DNA of 22,444 nt, taken from Amanita rubescens. Taxonomy: Eukaryota > Basidiomycota > Agaricomycetes > Agaricales > Amanitaceae. Numbering within the stretch: the first letter of the stretch is position 1; each line of letters opens with the position of its first letter. The translations under genes were made by a program, and so were the position numbers. The notes beneath the pieces were generated by a model. It had not been told where the DNA came from and ran no database searches. It saw only the letters and a list, made by a program, of their open reading frames with translations. Positions 9,070 through 19,388 of this stretch are shown in pieces. The DNA lies in assembly GCA_015039365.1 (NCBI GenBank), contig WION01000728.1, positions 1 to 22,444 on the forward strand. Direction: 5' to 3'.

Positions 9070-10655
9070 TTAGGCGAACCCTGCCATCTTCAATATTCGC
9101 TGGTAATCGTCCTGCACAGTTTGAAATGTTTCTTCAAGTTTATCTAGTCTTTCTTGCTTCTCTAGTTGGGCAAGGATTTCCTGAAGACACATTAATATGA
9201 TGGTCGATATTGGAACATGAACGCCTACAAAATTGAACCGGTATAGCCGCTCTTTGACTTGCAAGCGGTAAGCCTTATTATCACGAACGTCCGAGGGGTC
9301 CAACCGATACAGGATAAGCATTTCGACGAGTCGTTGGAACTGCCTCTAACGGAGTCAAGTTAGCGATGCTTTGAGCATATGTAGGCCGCACAAACCCCAG
9401 CAATCTTAAGATCCCGCCTCCATTTTTCAGCCCAAGCCTTGTTGGTGGGCGGATTTAATTTTCCAGTGACCGCTCTTTTCTTACCCACTCGCCCACCACC
9501 ATGGGATACAGCGTGCTCGCCAAAGCTTTCCTCCATAAACTTTGAATTGGATAGCAACATTTGGAGATCGTTCTTGTCTCGCAAATCTTCGAATGCTTCA
9601 GCGGGATCCTCGACCGTCAATTCAGCAATATGAGGCTGAGAACAAATATATCGGTAAATTGCCCTGTAGAGCTCAGCTGTTCAAGTCATGTCATGTAAAA
9701 GCGCATGTCAGTGTTTTATTGAACGTACAACCGTGCCCCTGCCTCTGATATGGAGGCAGAATAATGAACTGGCTAGTTTAAGGTGAATCTCTCTGCGTAT
9801 GGGTGTTTTGGCATGACATACCTCAACCTCATCCGAACCTTTTCAGGAAAGTGGTAGAAATTGTAAAGAGATGAATAACCGACTAGATGATAAGTCGGGG
9901 ATGCTGGATCGCTTTGCATTCTCTTTTCGTAGCTGCCGGCGAGGTGTGAATATAACTCGCGTGCTGAATAAAGATGACTCACAGCACCATAAATTCCCAA
10001 GCATCCTCATCATCGTTGATGTACGAGCCACCTTCTATGTATAACAGAACAAAGAGCTGGAGTCGTCTATGATACTCTTTGAAGCCGGGAGTATCCCACG
10101 TAGACTGAAATAGTGAGGCTTGTGTTACTCGGGGACGGGGAATAATACGTACATGGTACATCTCGAATTCGACAGCATCTTTACCCTCGGCTGAGGGACG
10201 GGTATACGAACATATCAAATCACCGTGAGGGCGAAAAGACAGAGTATCCTCGTCTACTTGTCGAATGAAAGCAGCCTCATCTTCGTAATAGCCTGTGGGT
10301 ATGAACTTGGCGAGAGTTCCCTGTACGTCATCTACGGTCGAAGAAGGGAGTTTCTTGGAGTAGGAGATATTAAGATACTGAGTAAGGGATCCTGAAGCAA
10401 ACTTTAACTTGTGGCAAGGATGAGTAAAGTGGCAAAGGAGAGAGAGAGAGAGAGGACATACGTCGATAGAAAGGTCAGTGTAACCGTATATCTTTTCGTC
10501 TTCACCATAGATGGGATAAGTGAAAGCCGGGTGAAAGATGATGTCTTTGTGAGCATGTGACACTGGTAGATGTTAGCGGGTGCGGAGACGGAGACGGATG
10601 ACGGACCGAAGGAGAGACGGAGAGCATCGTTGGCGTCGGTTGTCCAGTCCGCCAT
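9070..10655 (-). CDS. hat1: Histone acetyltransferase type B catalytic subunit (HAT1)
   Basis: HAT1 acetylates newly made histone H4 (Lys5 and Lys12 in known cases) with acetyl-CoA before chromatin assembly. Nine exons join in phase: 10655-10607, 10562-10462, 10407-10153, 10104-9983, 9932-9822, 9772-9729, 9676-9396, 9345-9229 and 9180-9070; the protein has 396 residues, near the family norm. Landmarks are ADWTTDANDALRLSF, IIFHPAFTYPIYGEDEKIYGY, LQLFVLLYIEGGSYIND, YHLVGYSSLYNFYHFPEK, and the acetyl-CoA-binding motif SQFIILPPYQRQGHGSELYR with QRQGHG at 222-227, then ELTVEDPAEAFEDLRD. The C-terminal helical part (RQFQRLVEMLILYRL to ILKMAGFA) matches HAT1 too. The first intron (44 nt, GTCCGT donor, GCTAAC branch) is the least certain. 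An ACGCGT box lies 8 bp upstream of the ATG. Divergent from SCOT. Confidence 0.95.
10437..10454. repeat. (GA)n microsatellite in HAT1 intron 2
   Basis: A run of GA dinucleotides about 18 nt long lies just inside the second intron of HAT1. Seen from the gene it is a CT tract directly after the GTATGT donor. Nothing else repetitive surrounds it. Confidence 0.8.
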
Positions 10656-10740
10656 TATGTTGACGCGTTGTTTGGTCCGCCCGCCTTCCCCGCTCGTATA
10701 TGTATGTAATCCACTATACTCATGCATCTTATTCATCCCC
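10656..10740. promoter_or_regulatory. Shared HAT1/SCOT divergent promoter (85 bp)
   Basis: The start codons of HAT1 and SCOT are separated by 85 bp. The gap holds ACGCGT at 10663-10668, the MluI cell-cycle box bound by MBF in yeasts, next to HAT1, and a pyrimidine-rich stretch followed by a TATATGTATG segment nearer SCOT. Roles are inferred. Confidence 0.45.
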
Positions 10741-12701
10741 ATGTTCTTCGCTTCTCTCACAAGAGTTCGCTTCATTCCCCTCCCCTCTCTCATCAGGCGC
10801 AATGCCTCCACTTCTTCCAAACTTTGCAGTTCCGCAGACGATGCTCTCCACGACGTCAAATCCGGTGACGTCTTGCTCTGCGGCGGCTTCGGCTTAGCCG
10901 GCGTTCCAAGTCTGCATCTCTCTCTTCCCTTCCGTTCTCATCGGACTCACTGCAAATACAGATACTTTGCTGCAGGCAATCTCCAAACGAAAGGACCTCA
11001 CCAACTTGACCGCCGTTTCTAACAATGCAGGCACACCTGACTCCGGCCTCGGTATTTTGTTCATTTGCCGAGAGAGAATACGGCGCTGATCACTCACGCA
11101 GGCCTTCTGTTGAACAAGGAGCAAATAGGTAAAATAATTGCATCATACCCAGGAGGGTAAGGACATTTCAATGCAGAGTATCTATTCGCTGATCCACAGA
11201 CAGTAACAAAAAGTTCGAGGCTCTTTATCTGAATGGCCAGATATCCCTGGAGCTCGTTCCCCAAGGCACTTTAGCCGAACGCATTCGGGCACATGCCGCA
11301 GGTATACCCGCGTTTTTCACGCCTACCGGTGCAAATACCGCTGTTGAAGCGGGCACGATACCACAACGTTACAACCCTGGCGGTCTGTCGGCCGGCATTG
11401 CTACACCAGGTATAAAGAAGGAGGGCCGGGAATTCAATGGCAAACGATATGTTCTCGAGACGGCCATACCCGGAGATTTTGCTCTAATCAGGGCATGGAA
11501 AGTTGACGAGGCTGGAAACTGTGTTTTCAGGTTCGCAATCATTTCCATGTCCTCGGATGTACGACTGAGGTTCGTAGATATGCGTCGCAGAATTTTAGCA
11601 CTGTGATGGCAAAAAATGCCAAGATCACCGTCGTCGAGGTTGGCTCCGTTTCGTTTTATCAACAAAATTCCTGGTTCTTATCTTGCTAGGCAGAACACAT
11701 AGTCCCCATTGGTTCAATATCCCCCAATGCTATTCACGTACCTGGTATCTATATTGACCGTATTGTTCCCGCCACTACGGAGAAGAAGATGGAGTATATC
11801 ACACTCGCCTCTGAGACAACGTCGGCATCCGAAAAGGAAGACGCAAATTCCATTCGCCATCGTATTGCTCGGAGAGCTGCAAAGGAGCTCAAAGATGGTT
11901 ATTACGTCAATCTGGGAATTGGCATGCCGACGTTGGTTCCAGAATACTTGGAGGAAGGCGTACGAGTTTGGTTGCAGAGTGAGAATGGTATCCTTGGGAT
12001 GGGACCATACCCAACAAAGGAACAGTTGGATGCGTAAGTCTGGGACACTGTATTCGATTCATTGATCCGACCAAAATGACAGAGACTTGATTAACGCGGG
12101 TAAAGAGACAATAACACTCCTCCCCGGTGCTTCTGTTTTTGGTGAGTGTCACACAGCCGTGTCTTTCAGGATGACTCATGACGTCGGTAGACTCTAGCGA
12201 ATCGTTCAGCATGATTCGCGGTGGCCATGTTGATGCCGCGATTCTTGGCGTATGTCATTGCTAATCTCACGGGATCTTGTCTCATCACAATATCAGGCTA
12301 TGGAAGTATCCCAGGCGGGAGATATTGCAAACTTTATGGTCCCAGGAAAGATGCTTAAAGGTGGGGTTATTTGCACATTGCAGATCAATGACTTATTTTT
12401 TTTTTGTCAAGGCGTTGGTGGAGCAATGGATCTTGTCTCCAACCCTGACAAGACCAAGGTTATCGTCACGATGGAACATTGTTTAAAGAATGGAAAGCCA
12501 AAGATCCTTAAAGAGTGCTCGCTTCCACTGACAGGGGCGCGAGCTGTGAGTACGATTGTGACTGAGCTTGCGGTGTTTAGTGTGGACCGAGCAGCTGGTG
12601 TACTGGAACTGACGGACATTGCGAAAGGAGTGACGGTAGATGAGGTCAAGTCGAAGACAGGATGTGAATTCAAAGTTAGAGATGGGTTAAATACGTTTTA
12701 G
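10741..12701 (+). CDS. Succinyl-CoA:3-ketoacid CoA-transferase, mitochondrial (SCOT)
   Basis: SCOT transfers CoA from succinyl-CoA to acetoacetate in the mitochondrial matrix. Ten exons join in phase: 10741-10909, 10962-11051, 11102-11156, 11204-11530, 11578-11638, 11690-12033, 12083-12141, 12191-12249, 12297-12360 and 12412-12701, giving 505 residues against 520 in human. The first 25 or so residues ([20 protein letters not shown]) form a matrix presequence. Landmarks in the alpha half are [36 protein letters not shown] and FFTPTGANT; in the beta half, [32 protein letters not shown] with the catalytic glutamate at about E332, [37 protein letters not shown] and [10 protein letters not shown]. 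All key residues are present, so it should be active. No upstream in-frame ATG exists. The ATG-to-ATG distance to HAT1 is 85 bp, and the SMI1 gene starts 51 bp after its stop. Confidence 0.95.
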
Positions 12702-12752
12702 AAGACGTACGTAATCAAGGAAGATAATGGCCGGGAGTAGCGAGTGATCGGC

Positions 12753-14026
12753 ATGGGTTGGCTGTCGTCTTTCTTCAGCGCAAACCGTCTGCGTCGACAC
12801 GCGCTCTCTGCCACCCACGACGCCTTTGAACTACCAATAACTTCACCCGTTGCATCCTCTTACACGTACCCACCAACCGCTCTTTTACCCCCTCATCTTC
12901 ATACCCCCGCTTACCCTTCTCTTACCGCAACCTGGAACAGGCTGCGCTTATGGCTCACCCGCGAATACCCAGAACTAGGTGATACCCTCAACTATGGCAT
13001 CCTGCCAGAAGACCTCGCCCAGATAGAGCTCCAGCTCGGATGCACCCTTCCTCCTGTCGTCCGCGAGTCCTACCTCTGCGTCGACGGCCAAGAGGCCGAG
13101 TCTGCCGCAGGCTGCTCAGAAGGTCTCTTTTTCGGTCTCACTCTTCTGCCTCTCGAAGACGTTCTAGAGGAGTGGCGCATGTGGCGCGAAGTCGATAATG
13201 ATACTCAGACAGGCGCAAACTCCAAACTCAAAGAAGCCATGCAGTCCTTTCCTCCCGACTGGGTTCGCCGCGAATACTCTCAACGTGGTTGGATTCCCCT
13301 TATAGCGGACAAGCTAGGTAATTACGTTGGCATTGACCTCGCCCCAGACAAGTCTGGCTCCTATGGCCAAGTCATCGTCTTTGGTCGAGACTTTGACACA
13401 AAAGTGGTTCTCTATCCAGGCGATGGTCCAGCGGGGTGGGCAAAATGGTTTGCCAATTTTGTGGACGAGCTCGAAAGCGGGGAAGGTTACGAACTCGGTC
13501 GAGCGGAGAGTAGCGATGATAGTGAAGATGATTTAGGCTATGAAAGCTATTTCTACGATGGTAATGGTCGCGGTCAAGGCGACGGAGGCGGCGACAATGG
13601 TGCCGGCGGTGGTCTGCGACTGGGGGGAGAGTACAAGGGATGGAGTGTCATGGAAGCATGGGCGGATAAAAGCATGCGGAAATGGCACGAAACTGGCATC
13701 GCTACAAGTCCCTTGTTTGAAGATGGAAAGAGAAAGGTCAGCAGTCATATGCTATCAAGACGAAGACTCTCATTATTAACTTGATTGTACAGGAACTGGG
13801 CGAAATGGCAGTTTCCACACTGGACGAACTGTCAGAGTCACCTCCACCGCTGGGAGATGTGACGAATATTAAAAAACGAAAAGAAATTCCGAAGATAACA
13901 GTGTCTAAATTACCAGCACCAGCACTTGTAGATCTGCCGACGCGGCTGGACATTGAGCCAAGTCGGTCGCCCCCTCCACTGGATACGGAGGACGTTGAGC
14001 TTGGACAGAGAGAGGAGATAGCATAG
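12753..14026 (+). CDS. SMI1/KNR4 domain protein
   Basis: SMI1/KNR4 proteins in yeasts coordinate cell-wall (glucan and chitin) synthesis with cell-integrity signalling. Two exons, 12753-13736 and 13793-14026, give 405 residues with one 56-nt intron. The family opening GWLSSFFSANR is followed by a Pro/Ser-rich stretch and then the SMI1_KNR4 domain at about 60-235: LWLTREYPELGDTLNYGI, QIELQLGCTLPPVVRESY, SEGLFFGLTLLPLEDVLEEW, RGWIPLIADKLGNYVGIDL and GWAKWFANFVDELESGEGY. The domain is followed by an acidic patch (SSDDSEDDLGYESY) and a Gly-rich linker, then a Pro/Ser-rich C-terminus. I chose the ATG at 12753 because it opens on the conserved GW motif; the frame begins slightly earlier only with a GTG. 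It lies in tandem between SCOT and the aldehyde dehydrogenase, with gaps of 51 and 73 bp. Confidence 0.88.
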
Positions 14027-14050
14027 TCACTATAATACCCTTGTAATGAG

Positions 14051-14056
14051 CACGTG
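14051..14056. promoter_or_regulatory. CACGTG E-box upstream of the aldehyde dehydrogenase
   Basis: CACGTG lies 43 bp upstream of the ALDH start codon. On the minus strand it reads ATCACGTG, an exact RTCACGTG match. The gap between SMI1 and ALDH is only 73 bp, so this is a strong positional candidate for a bHLH site, but binding is not shown. Confidence 0.35.
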
Positions 14057-14099
14057 ATAGATAGTTTACACGGTTCGCGTCGCGCGTTCTTCTTTCGCC

Positions 14100-16505
14100 A
14101 TGCCTTCCCTCCTCCGTATCCTCCTCCATCCCCTCGTCCCCCTCTCCGTCGCCGACGGCCAAGGCGACACTGGCTTCGATGTCGCTCTCCTCATCTCCCT
14201 ATTTTGTACAGGCGGCTTCTGGCTCGTCTACCAGCGCTACCAGAGGATGCACAACTCTCCAGTCCCATTCGATCACAATCCACCCCTAGTGCGCTTAAAA
14301 TACTCTTTTTTTTCGCCTCTCCTTACGACCATCTAGGCTGCCGACCCTAAATACGAGGCACAGCCCATCGAAAATGCCAACCTGGAATCACATCTTGACG
14401 ATAGGAATGAAAAAATCAAACCCCCTGCGAGTCTACCCGGCAAGCGCTACATTACCAGCTTTGATCCTGCTACTTCACTGCACATTGGAACTTATGTTGC
14501 CGACGATGAGAAAGATATCCAGGCCAAAATACGCAGAGCGGCGGAGGCGCAGAAGACCTGGAAGCAGACTACTTTTACTCAGCGCAGGCGCGTGGTTCGG
14601 AGTTTGTTGAAGTGGTTGGTTGATAACCAGGAAGTGTGCGCTCGAGTTGCTTGCAGAGACACGGGGAAAACGCGTACGTCCTGTCCTCCTTTGCTTTCCT
14701 TCCATCGTTGACCGTTGGTAGTAATTGACGCTTCTCTGGGCGAGATTCTTACCACTTGCTCGAAGATGGAGTGGTTGCTCAACCATGGAGAGCGAGTACT
14801 CAAGCCAGAGACCAGATCCAATCCCCTCATGTTATCGTACAAAAAGTGCGAAGTACACTATGTGCCCCTTGGCGTCGTGGCGGCAATCGTGTCCTGGAAC
14901 TATCGTAAGAGTCTGCCTCATATTATTCTGTCACGAACTTGACGCGTCTTTCTAGCCTTGCACAATGCTTGGTCACCGATTCTTGCCGCAATTTTTTCTG
15001 GAAATGGCATTGTTCTCAAGTGCTCGGAACACGTCATTTGGTCAACTATGTGGTTCGTAGACGCGATCAAACTTTGTCTTCAAGCCTGCGGACGTGACCC
15101 GGAATTGATCCAAGTCGTCTGCTGCTTCCCTGAACAAGCGCTCGTCTTGATAGAGTCTCCCTTGATTAAACATATCACTTTTATTGGCTCTGAGCACGTA
15201 GGCAGAATTGTGTGTAGACCAATAATTTTTTGACAGGATTTCTTGTCTAACTATCCATCCTCGCAGATTGCGCAGTCTGCAGTGAAGAACTTGACCCCGG
15301 TGACACTGGAACTCGGTGGCAAAGATCCTGCCATTATCCTTCCTGGAACTGACCTTGACAGGTGGATTAGCGTTTGGACACGCGGCATATTGTACGTTGC
15401 TACTCTCCCAATCTTTTTTTATTACCGTTAATCATTCTGTACCAGCCAAAACATGGGACAGAATTGTATCGGCATCGAACGTCTTATAGTGCACCACAGT
15501 CTCTATGATGAACTTCACGGGTTATTATCGGAGCGCGTTAAGAAAATGCGCCCAGGCTCCGTTCTTGCTCAATCTCCCGAGGGATACGTTGCGACCGTGG
15601 AAGGTGGTGCTATGATTTCCGGTGATAGGTTCGAGGCCCTTGAAAGGATTATCGAGGCTGCAAACGAAGACGGTGCCAATATCGAAGGTGGAAAAGTGTA
15701 CAAGCACAGTTATTTGAACAATGGATATTATTTCCAACCCACCATTGTTGGCCCTGTATATCCCACTATGGATATAGCCAAGGAAGAGCGTAAGTACCTG
15801 TCCAGAAGCTTTTTTGAAAAAGTGGTCTCAACTTTACCCAGTATTCGCACCTATTGCCGTACTAATGCCTTATGAGACTGTCGAAGAGGCCATTGAAATT
15901 GCGAATGGTACAAGGTTTGGATTGGGAGCAAGCGTGTTCGGTCCAGACCAGGACGACTGTCTCAAGGTTGCCGAGCAGTTGGAGTGTGGGATGGTTTCCG
16001 TGAACGATTTCGGCGTTTTCTATGTAAGACCGTTCATAATGTTTGCTGGCGGTTGACTGACAGATAGCCCTAGGTCAAGTAGGTCGCTCAGTGAGATATG
16101 CTTGTTCAGTTAGCTGAAAATGTCTTCATAGCCAAGATTTGCCTTTTGGCGGTACTAAAATGAGTGGCTATGGTCGCTTTGGTAATTAATCCGACTTGTG
16201 AAGCGAGGCAATAGCTTACTTCGCCTGTTCAGGTGGACCAGAAGGGCTGCGCTCCTTGACCTACCCAAAGGCTATTGTATCTGATCGTTTCCCAACCCTG
16301 ATTCAAACTAGTATTCCCAAGGTTCTTGATTATCCTCTTGGTTCACTGTCGCACAGCTGGTACGAACTTTGCCCGTGTCATTTACGCATCGCTAAATATG
16401 ATATACAGGAATTTCTTGGCTAATCTCATTCGCTTCTTGTATGCAGATGGATGGCGAACTCGTATCCGTAGTCTTGTGGAAGTTTCACGTCTAGCTAACA
16501 AATAG
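14100..16505 (+). CDS. Membrane-anchored aldehyde dehydrogenase, Msc7 type
   Basis: This family resembles yeast Msc7, an ER-associated aldehyde dehydrogenase homologue that should oxidise an aldehyde with NAD(P); the substrate is unknown. Eleven exons join in phase: 14100-14288, 14337-14673, 14722-14904, 14956-15209, 15267-15391, 15446-15789, 15842-16023, 16074-16078, 16132-16181, 16233-16359 and 16409-16505, giving 630 residues. An N-terminal membrane segment lies at about 27-44 (VALLISLFCTGGFWLVY). Catalytic-domain landmarks are DTGKTLIDASLGEILTTC, VAAIVSWNYPLHNAWSPI, TPVTLELGGKDPAIIL with the general-base glutamate at about E336, NMGQNCIGIERLIV with catalytic C370, and NQDLPFGGTKMSGYGRFGG. 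The eighth exon is only 5 nt and supplies the codon for Val and two bases of Asn in the motif before QDLPFGG. All active-site residues are present. Confidence 0.93.
16074..16078 (+). other. 5-nt micro-exon of the aldehyde dehydrogenase
   Basis: Between exon 7 (ending at 16023 in phase 0) and the exon at 16132 (needing two carried bases) the only solution I find that keeps frame is GTCAA, flanked by CCCTAG on the left and GTAGGT on the right. It yields FYVNQDLPFGG, the expected family sequence, with introns of 50 and 53 nt. Confidence 0.82.
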
Positions 16506-16657
16506 GAATTGTTCTTGACGATACCGACGTGCTGTCATGCTTACGACTTTGTGGATGCTACGGTATATGACCAATTGCGAATATAACAACAATTTAATAG
16601 CGCAACTACAGAACGAGACATGCATGATGAGTGAGAATGAACGTAAAAAAACAAATT

Positions 16658-18464
16658 CTAGGCTTCGGCGGTGCCCTTTTTGTACGCGACAAAATCATCC
16701 AGCAGTGTTGGCCATGCCTATAAATATCGTCAGTGGGTGAGTATGTTAGGGGAATTGGTATACCAACAGCATCTGGATCATAACCCTTGAGATCCGCATC
16801 TACTGTTTGGCAGAACTCGAGCATCTTGAAAAAGTTGGTGCGAAGGACAACAAATTGGCAGTGGGGGAACATACCATACTCCACAAGTCCTTGTTAACTG
16901 CCTTATATGTACCCTTGTCCTAAGAAAAAATGGAACGTTGGTACTTGAAACGTAAGCAATGTAAAAGGCTTCTGACCGTTATGAAACCCACTACTTCACC
17001 CATCAATGGATAGCGTGGGACTAGTAAAACAGACCACAACGTAGTTGCAGTCTGATTGAAACGACGGACATCATATCAGGTTGAACTTTTTCCTCTACGT
17101 GCAAAACTCACCTCCATATCAATGTTTCTCGAAGGCCTGACATTTGACTTAGATACGCGCATAGTAAGACATGTCTCAACCTTACGGTGGTTTTACCAAG
17201 GAAAAACTATACGTGTATAGTTCCTGGTATGCATTATCTGGTTTCTCGGCGTAGCCCCAGTACCTTGTTCTGTCGTAGGGCTCCTTTGAGTCTTTATTGC
17301 TCTTGCTCGCCGGACGCTTCAGTGGGGGATGGCCAAGAAGCAGGATGTCGGTAATTTCTCGAACAAGAATGTTTAACTGAGACAAAGAGGAAACCCTACG
17401 CCAGTATATCAGCAAAAAAGGGGCATTGATTGATAGACGTCACCTGACTCACTTGAGAGCCTCCGTGCCTTTGATCCAGGCTTCTCTAGTTAGTTTCCCC
17501 ATTTCTTCCGCGCCAAATTGCCAAGATAAGACAAACGGTAATACCCCATCCATTGGAATTTGCGCATCGTTACATAACTTTTCAAAGCCCTCCGGGCCCA
17601 CTAGTTCCAGATTATCGGCGTCGGCATATGACCCAAAGATGTCGAGGGAGCGTTTCGAGTCGTACTTCGTTACTGCAGTATTACGTGATTTCAGCATGGA
17701 TTTTTCTTTCACCTGTAATTTCGTGTTAGATGGCTAACGTAGAAATACGAAATGGGTTCACCTTTTGCATTTTTCTCTTACCTGCGTCGGCATTGGTGTC
17801 GCTGTGCAGGTTCTTTATGTGAGAAGAGCAGCATAGAAAGGATAGGTAGGGCATGCGTGCAAGGCAGCACGCAGATCGACAACTTGACCGCCCAAGTCAA
17901 GGGAATCTGCCAGGTTGCTTTACGCTTGATGGACTAGTCACTACACTCACTTGTTGCACTCCTGACTGGTCTCTGGTGCCTTGACACATGGGAATCAACC
18001 ACGTGGCTATACGTGCGGATTATGTAAGACTTGATCCGCTAATTAGCCGCAAGGGATTTGACAGGGTAAAAAGGCATGCACATACCCCACCTTGACTTTA
18101 CTAGCATCCTGTCCTAGCTGTTGTTTCTTTTTTCCTTTTGTACCAGAAGTACTCGCATTTGTAGTCTTGGACTTTTTCGTGCCGCGCGCACTCTGCGGAG
18201 GTCTTACTTAACCACTCGACGAATGATACGTGTTAAGGACAGTAGCTACCTCTGGAGCTCTGAAAACAAGAGATGTGTCTTAAGAGGCTGTCGTGAAACA
18301 GAACTCTACTCACACGTTCGAATCATTATCCGCTGCGCGTGTAGATCTGGTGCTTGCTCTAGTGACTCTTGACGATGTTTCCCCGGTATTTTCCGCGCGT
18401 TTTCTCTGTACACGACGTCAGTATGCGAGAGAAACGATGGCCAAAGGCGTACCTTCGGTGGCAT
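16658..18464 (-). CDS. dcn1: DCN1-like cullin neddylation factor
   Basis: DCN1-type proteins stimulate attachment of NEDD8/Rub1 to cullins, activating cullin-RING ubiquitin ligases. Resolved exons are 18464-18453, 18405-18314, 18259-18250, 18192-18091, 17812-17762, 17712-17453, 17395-17186, 17136-17112, 17051-16977, 16919-16875, 16824-16768 and 16717-16658. The stretch 18090-17813 contains one or two further small exons that I could not place with confidence. The N-terminus is basic and Ser/Thr-rich (MPPKRKRAENTG) with no visible UBA domain, resembling the nuclear DCNL3-5 type rather than yeast Dcn1. The potentiating-neddylation domain is complete: LELVGPEGFEKLCNDAQIP, PFVLSWQFGAEEMGKLT, REAWIKGTEAL, YTYSFSLVKPP, RNIDMETATTLWSVLLV, DKGTYKAVNKDLWSM, MLEFCQTVDADLKGYDPDA and AWPTLLDDFVAYKK. 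Very small exons (12, 10 and 25 nt) are notable. Divergent from CIA2; convergent with the aldehyde dehydrogenase. Confidence 0.88.
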
Positions 18465-18554
18465 TCCGGTACTCAAACTAGGCAAAACTCAGAATTAGAA
18501 AGGGAGGTTTCGCGTGACTTGTCACGCTAATTTAGGATCCTTGCTAATCGCGTT
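18465..18554. promoter_or_regulatory. Shared DCN1/CIA2 divergent promoter (90 bp)
   Basis: The two start codons are separated by 90 bp. A perfect 16-bp inverted repeat, gcgtgacttgtcacgc at 18512-18527 (7-bp arms around TT), sits near the middle of the gap, where a regulator shared by both genes would be expected. No TATA box is evident. Confidence 0.5.
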
Positions 18555-19217
18555 ATGCCAGGCGAGATGTACAACCCAAATCCTACCGTCTTCTCTCCGA
18601 CAAAACATCAGGGTCGAAAATTGGATGCTAATTTCCAATCAATTTGGCTAAATGCATCTCCGGAAGGGGCATACAATGCAGAAGAGGTCGAACCCATCGA
18701 CCAGGACGAAGTCTTCGGTATGCTTCTGACGATAGTATTTTTGACGCGTATATTGATACATTTTCTGCAGAACTAATACGCTCGATATATGATCCTGAGC
18801 ACCCGAATACTCTCGAAGAGCTTCGTGTAGTATCTGCTCCGCAGATCACTATCAAGGAGAATCATATAAAGGTTGAGTTTACACCAACAGTACCCCATTG
18901 TGGAATGTCAACTCTAATCGGTAAAACGTGCAGTGCTTCCGCTGATGTAATGCTAAAGAGGTATTCCAAGGTCTTACTATCCGCGTACGATTGCTTCGCA
19001 GCCTTCCTAGTCGGTTCAAGGTCGATATTTTCGTACAGCCTGGGTCGCACCAGAGCGAGCATGCTTGTAAGGGATTTCGTTCGTTCGTGACCAAGCTCAA
19101 GCTCCTGGCCTAGTGAACAAGCAACTAAATGACAAGGAAAGAGTCGCTGCCGCTCTTGAAAATCCCACTCTGCTCGAAACGGTGGAGCAATGTCTAACGC
19201 CCAAACAAGATCACTAA
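18555..19217 (+). CDS. cia2: CIA2/MIP18-family cytosolic iron-sulfur targeting factor
   Basis: CIA2 (FAM96/MIP18) is a subunit of the CIA targeting complex, which passes Fe-S clusters to cytosolic and nuclear apoproteins such as DNA polymerases and helicases. Four exons, 18555-18717, 18771-18920, 18971-19066 and 19114-19217, join in phase to 170 residues, the usual length. The DUF59 fold is shown by [75 protein letters not shown] and [20 protein letters not shown]. The conserved reactive cysteine is the Cys in [11 protein letters not shown]. The N-terminal part before the domain is poorly ordered, with NPTVFSP, as in fungal orthologues. It shares a 90-bp promoter region with DCN1 and converges on the DUF7330-like gene. 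Confidence 0.93.
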
Positions 19218-19388
19218 TTAGGGTCCTATTTTGCGTTTATAGTAAAGATATAATGTGTACTAACATAGAAACTTGGGCTGATAATACAGTCATGTAACGC
19301 TACAAAATGCGGCTTGCCGGACTATAGGGGTATCCCCCAACGAAATTTACCTGGAGAACCTAAAGAAAAAGGAAAGAATAGTCGATCA

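Noticed and set aside
10570..10740. An upstream extension of the SCOT frame
   Set aside because: The frame is open but contains no ATG before 10741, and it overlaps HAT1 exon 1 and the shared promoter.
12391..12411. T-run suspected as an assembly problem in SCOT
   Set aside because: It is the polypyrimidine tract before the acceptor at 12411; the exons on either side join in phase.
17999..18004. A further CACGTG hexamer
   Set aside because: It lies within the unresolved intron region of DCN1, far from a start codon, and one or more such copies are expected by chance.
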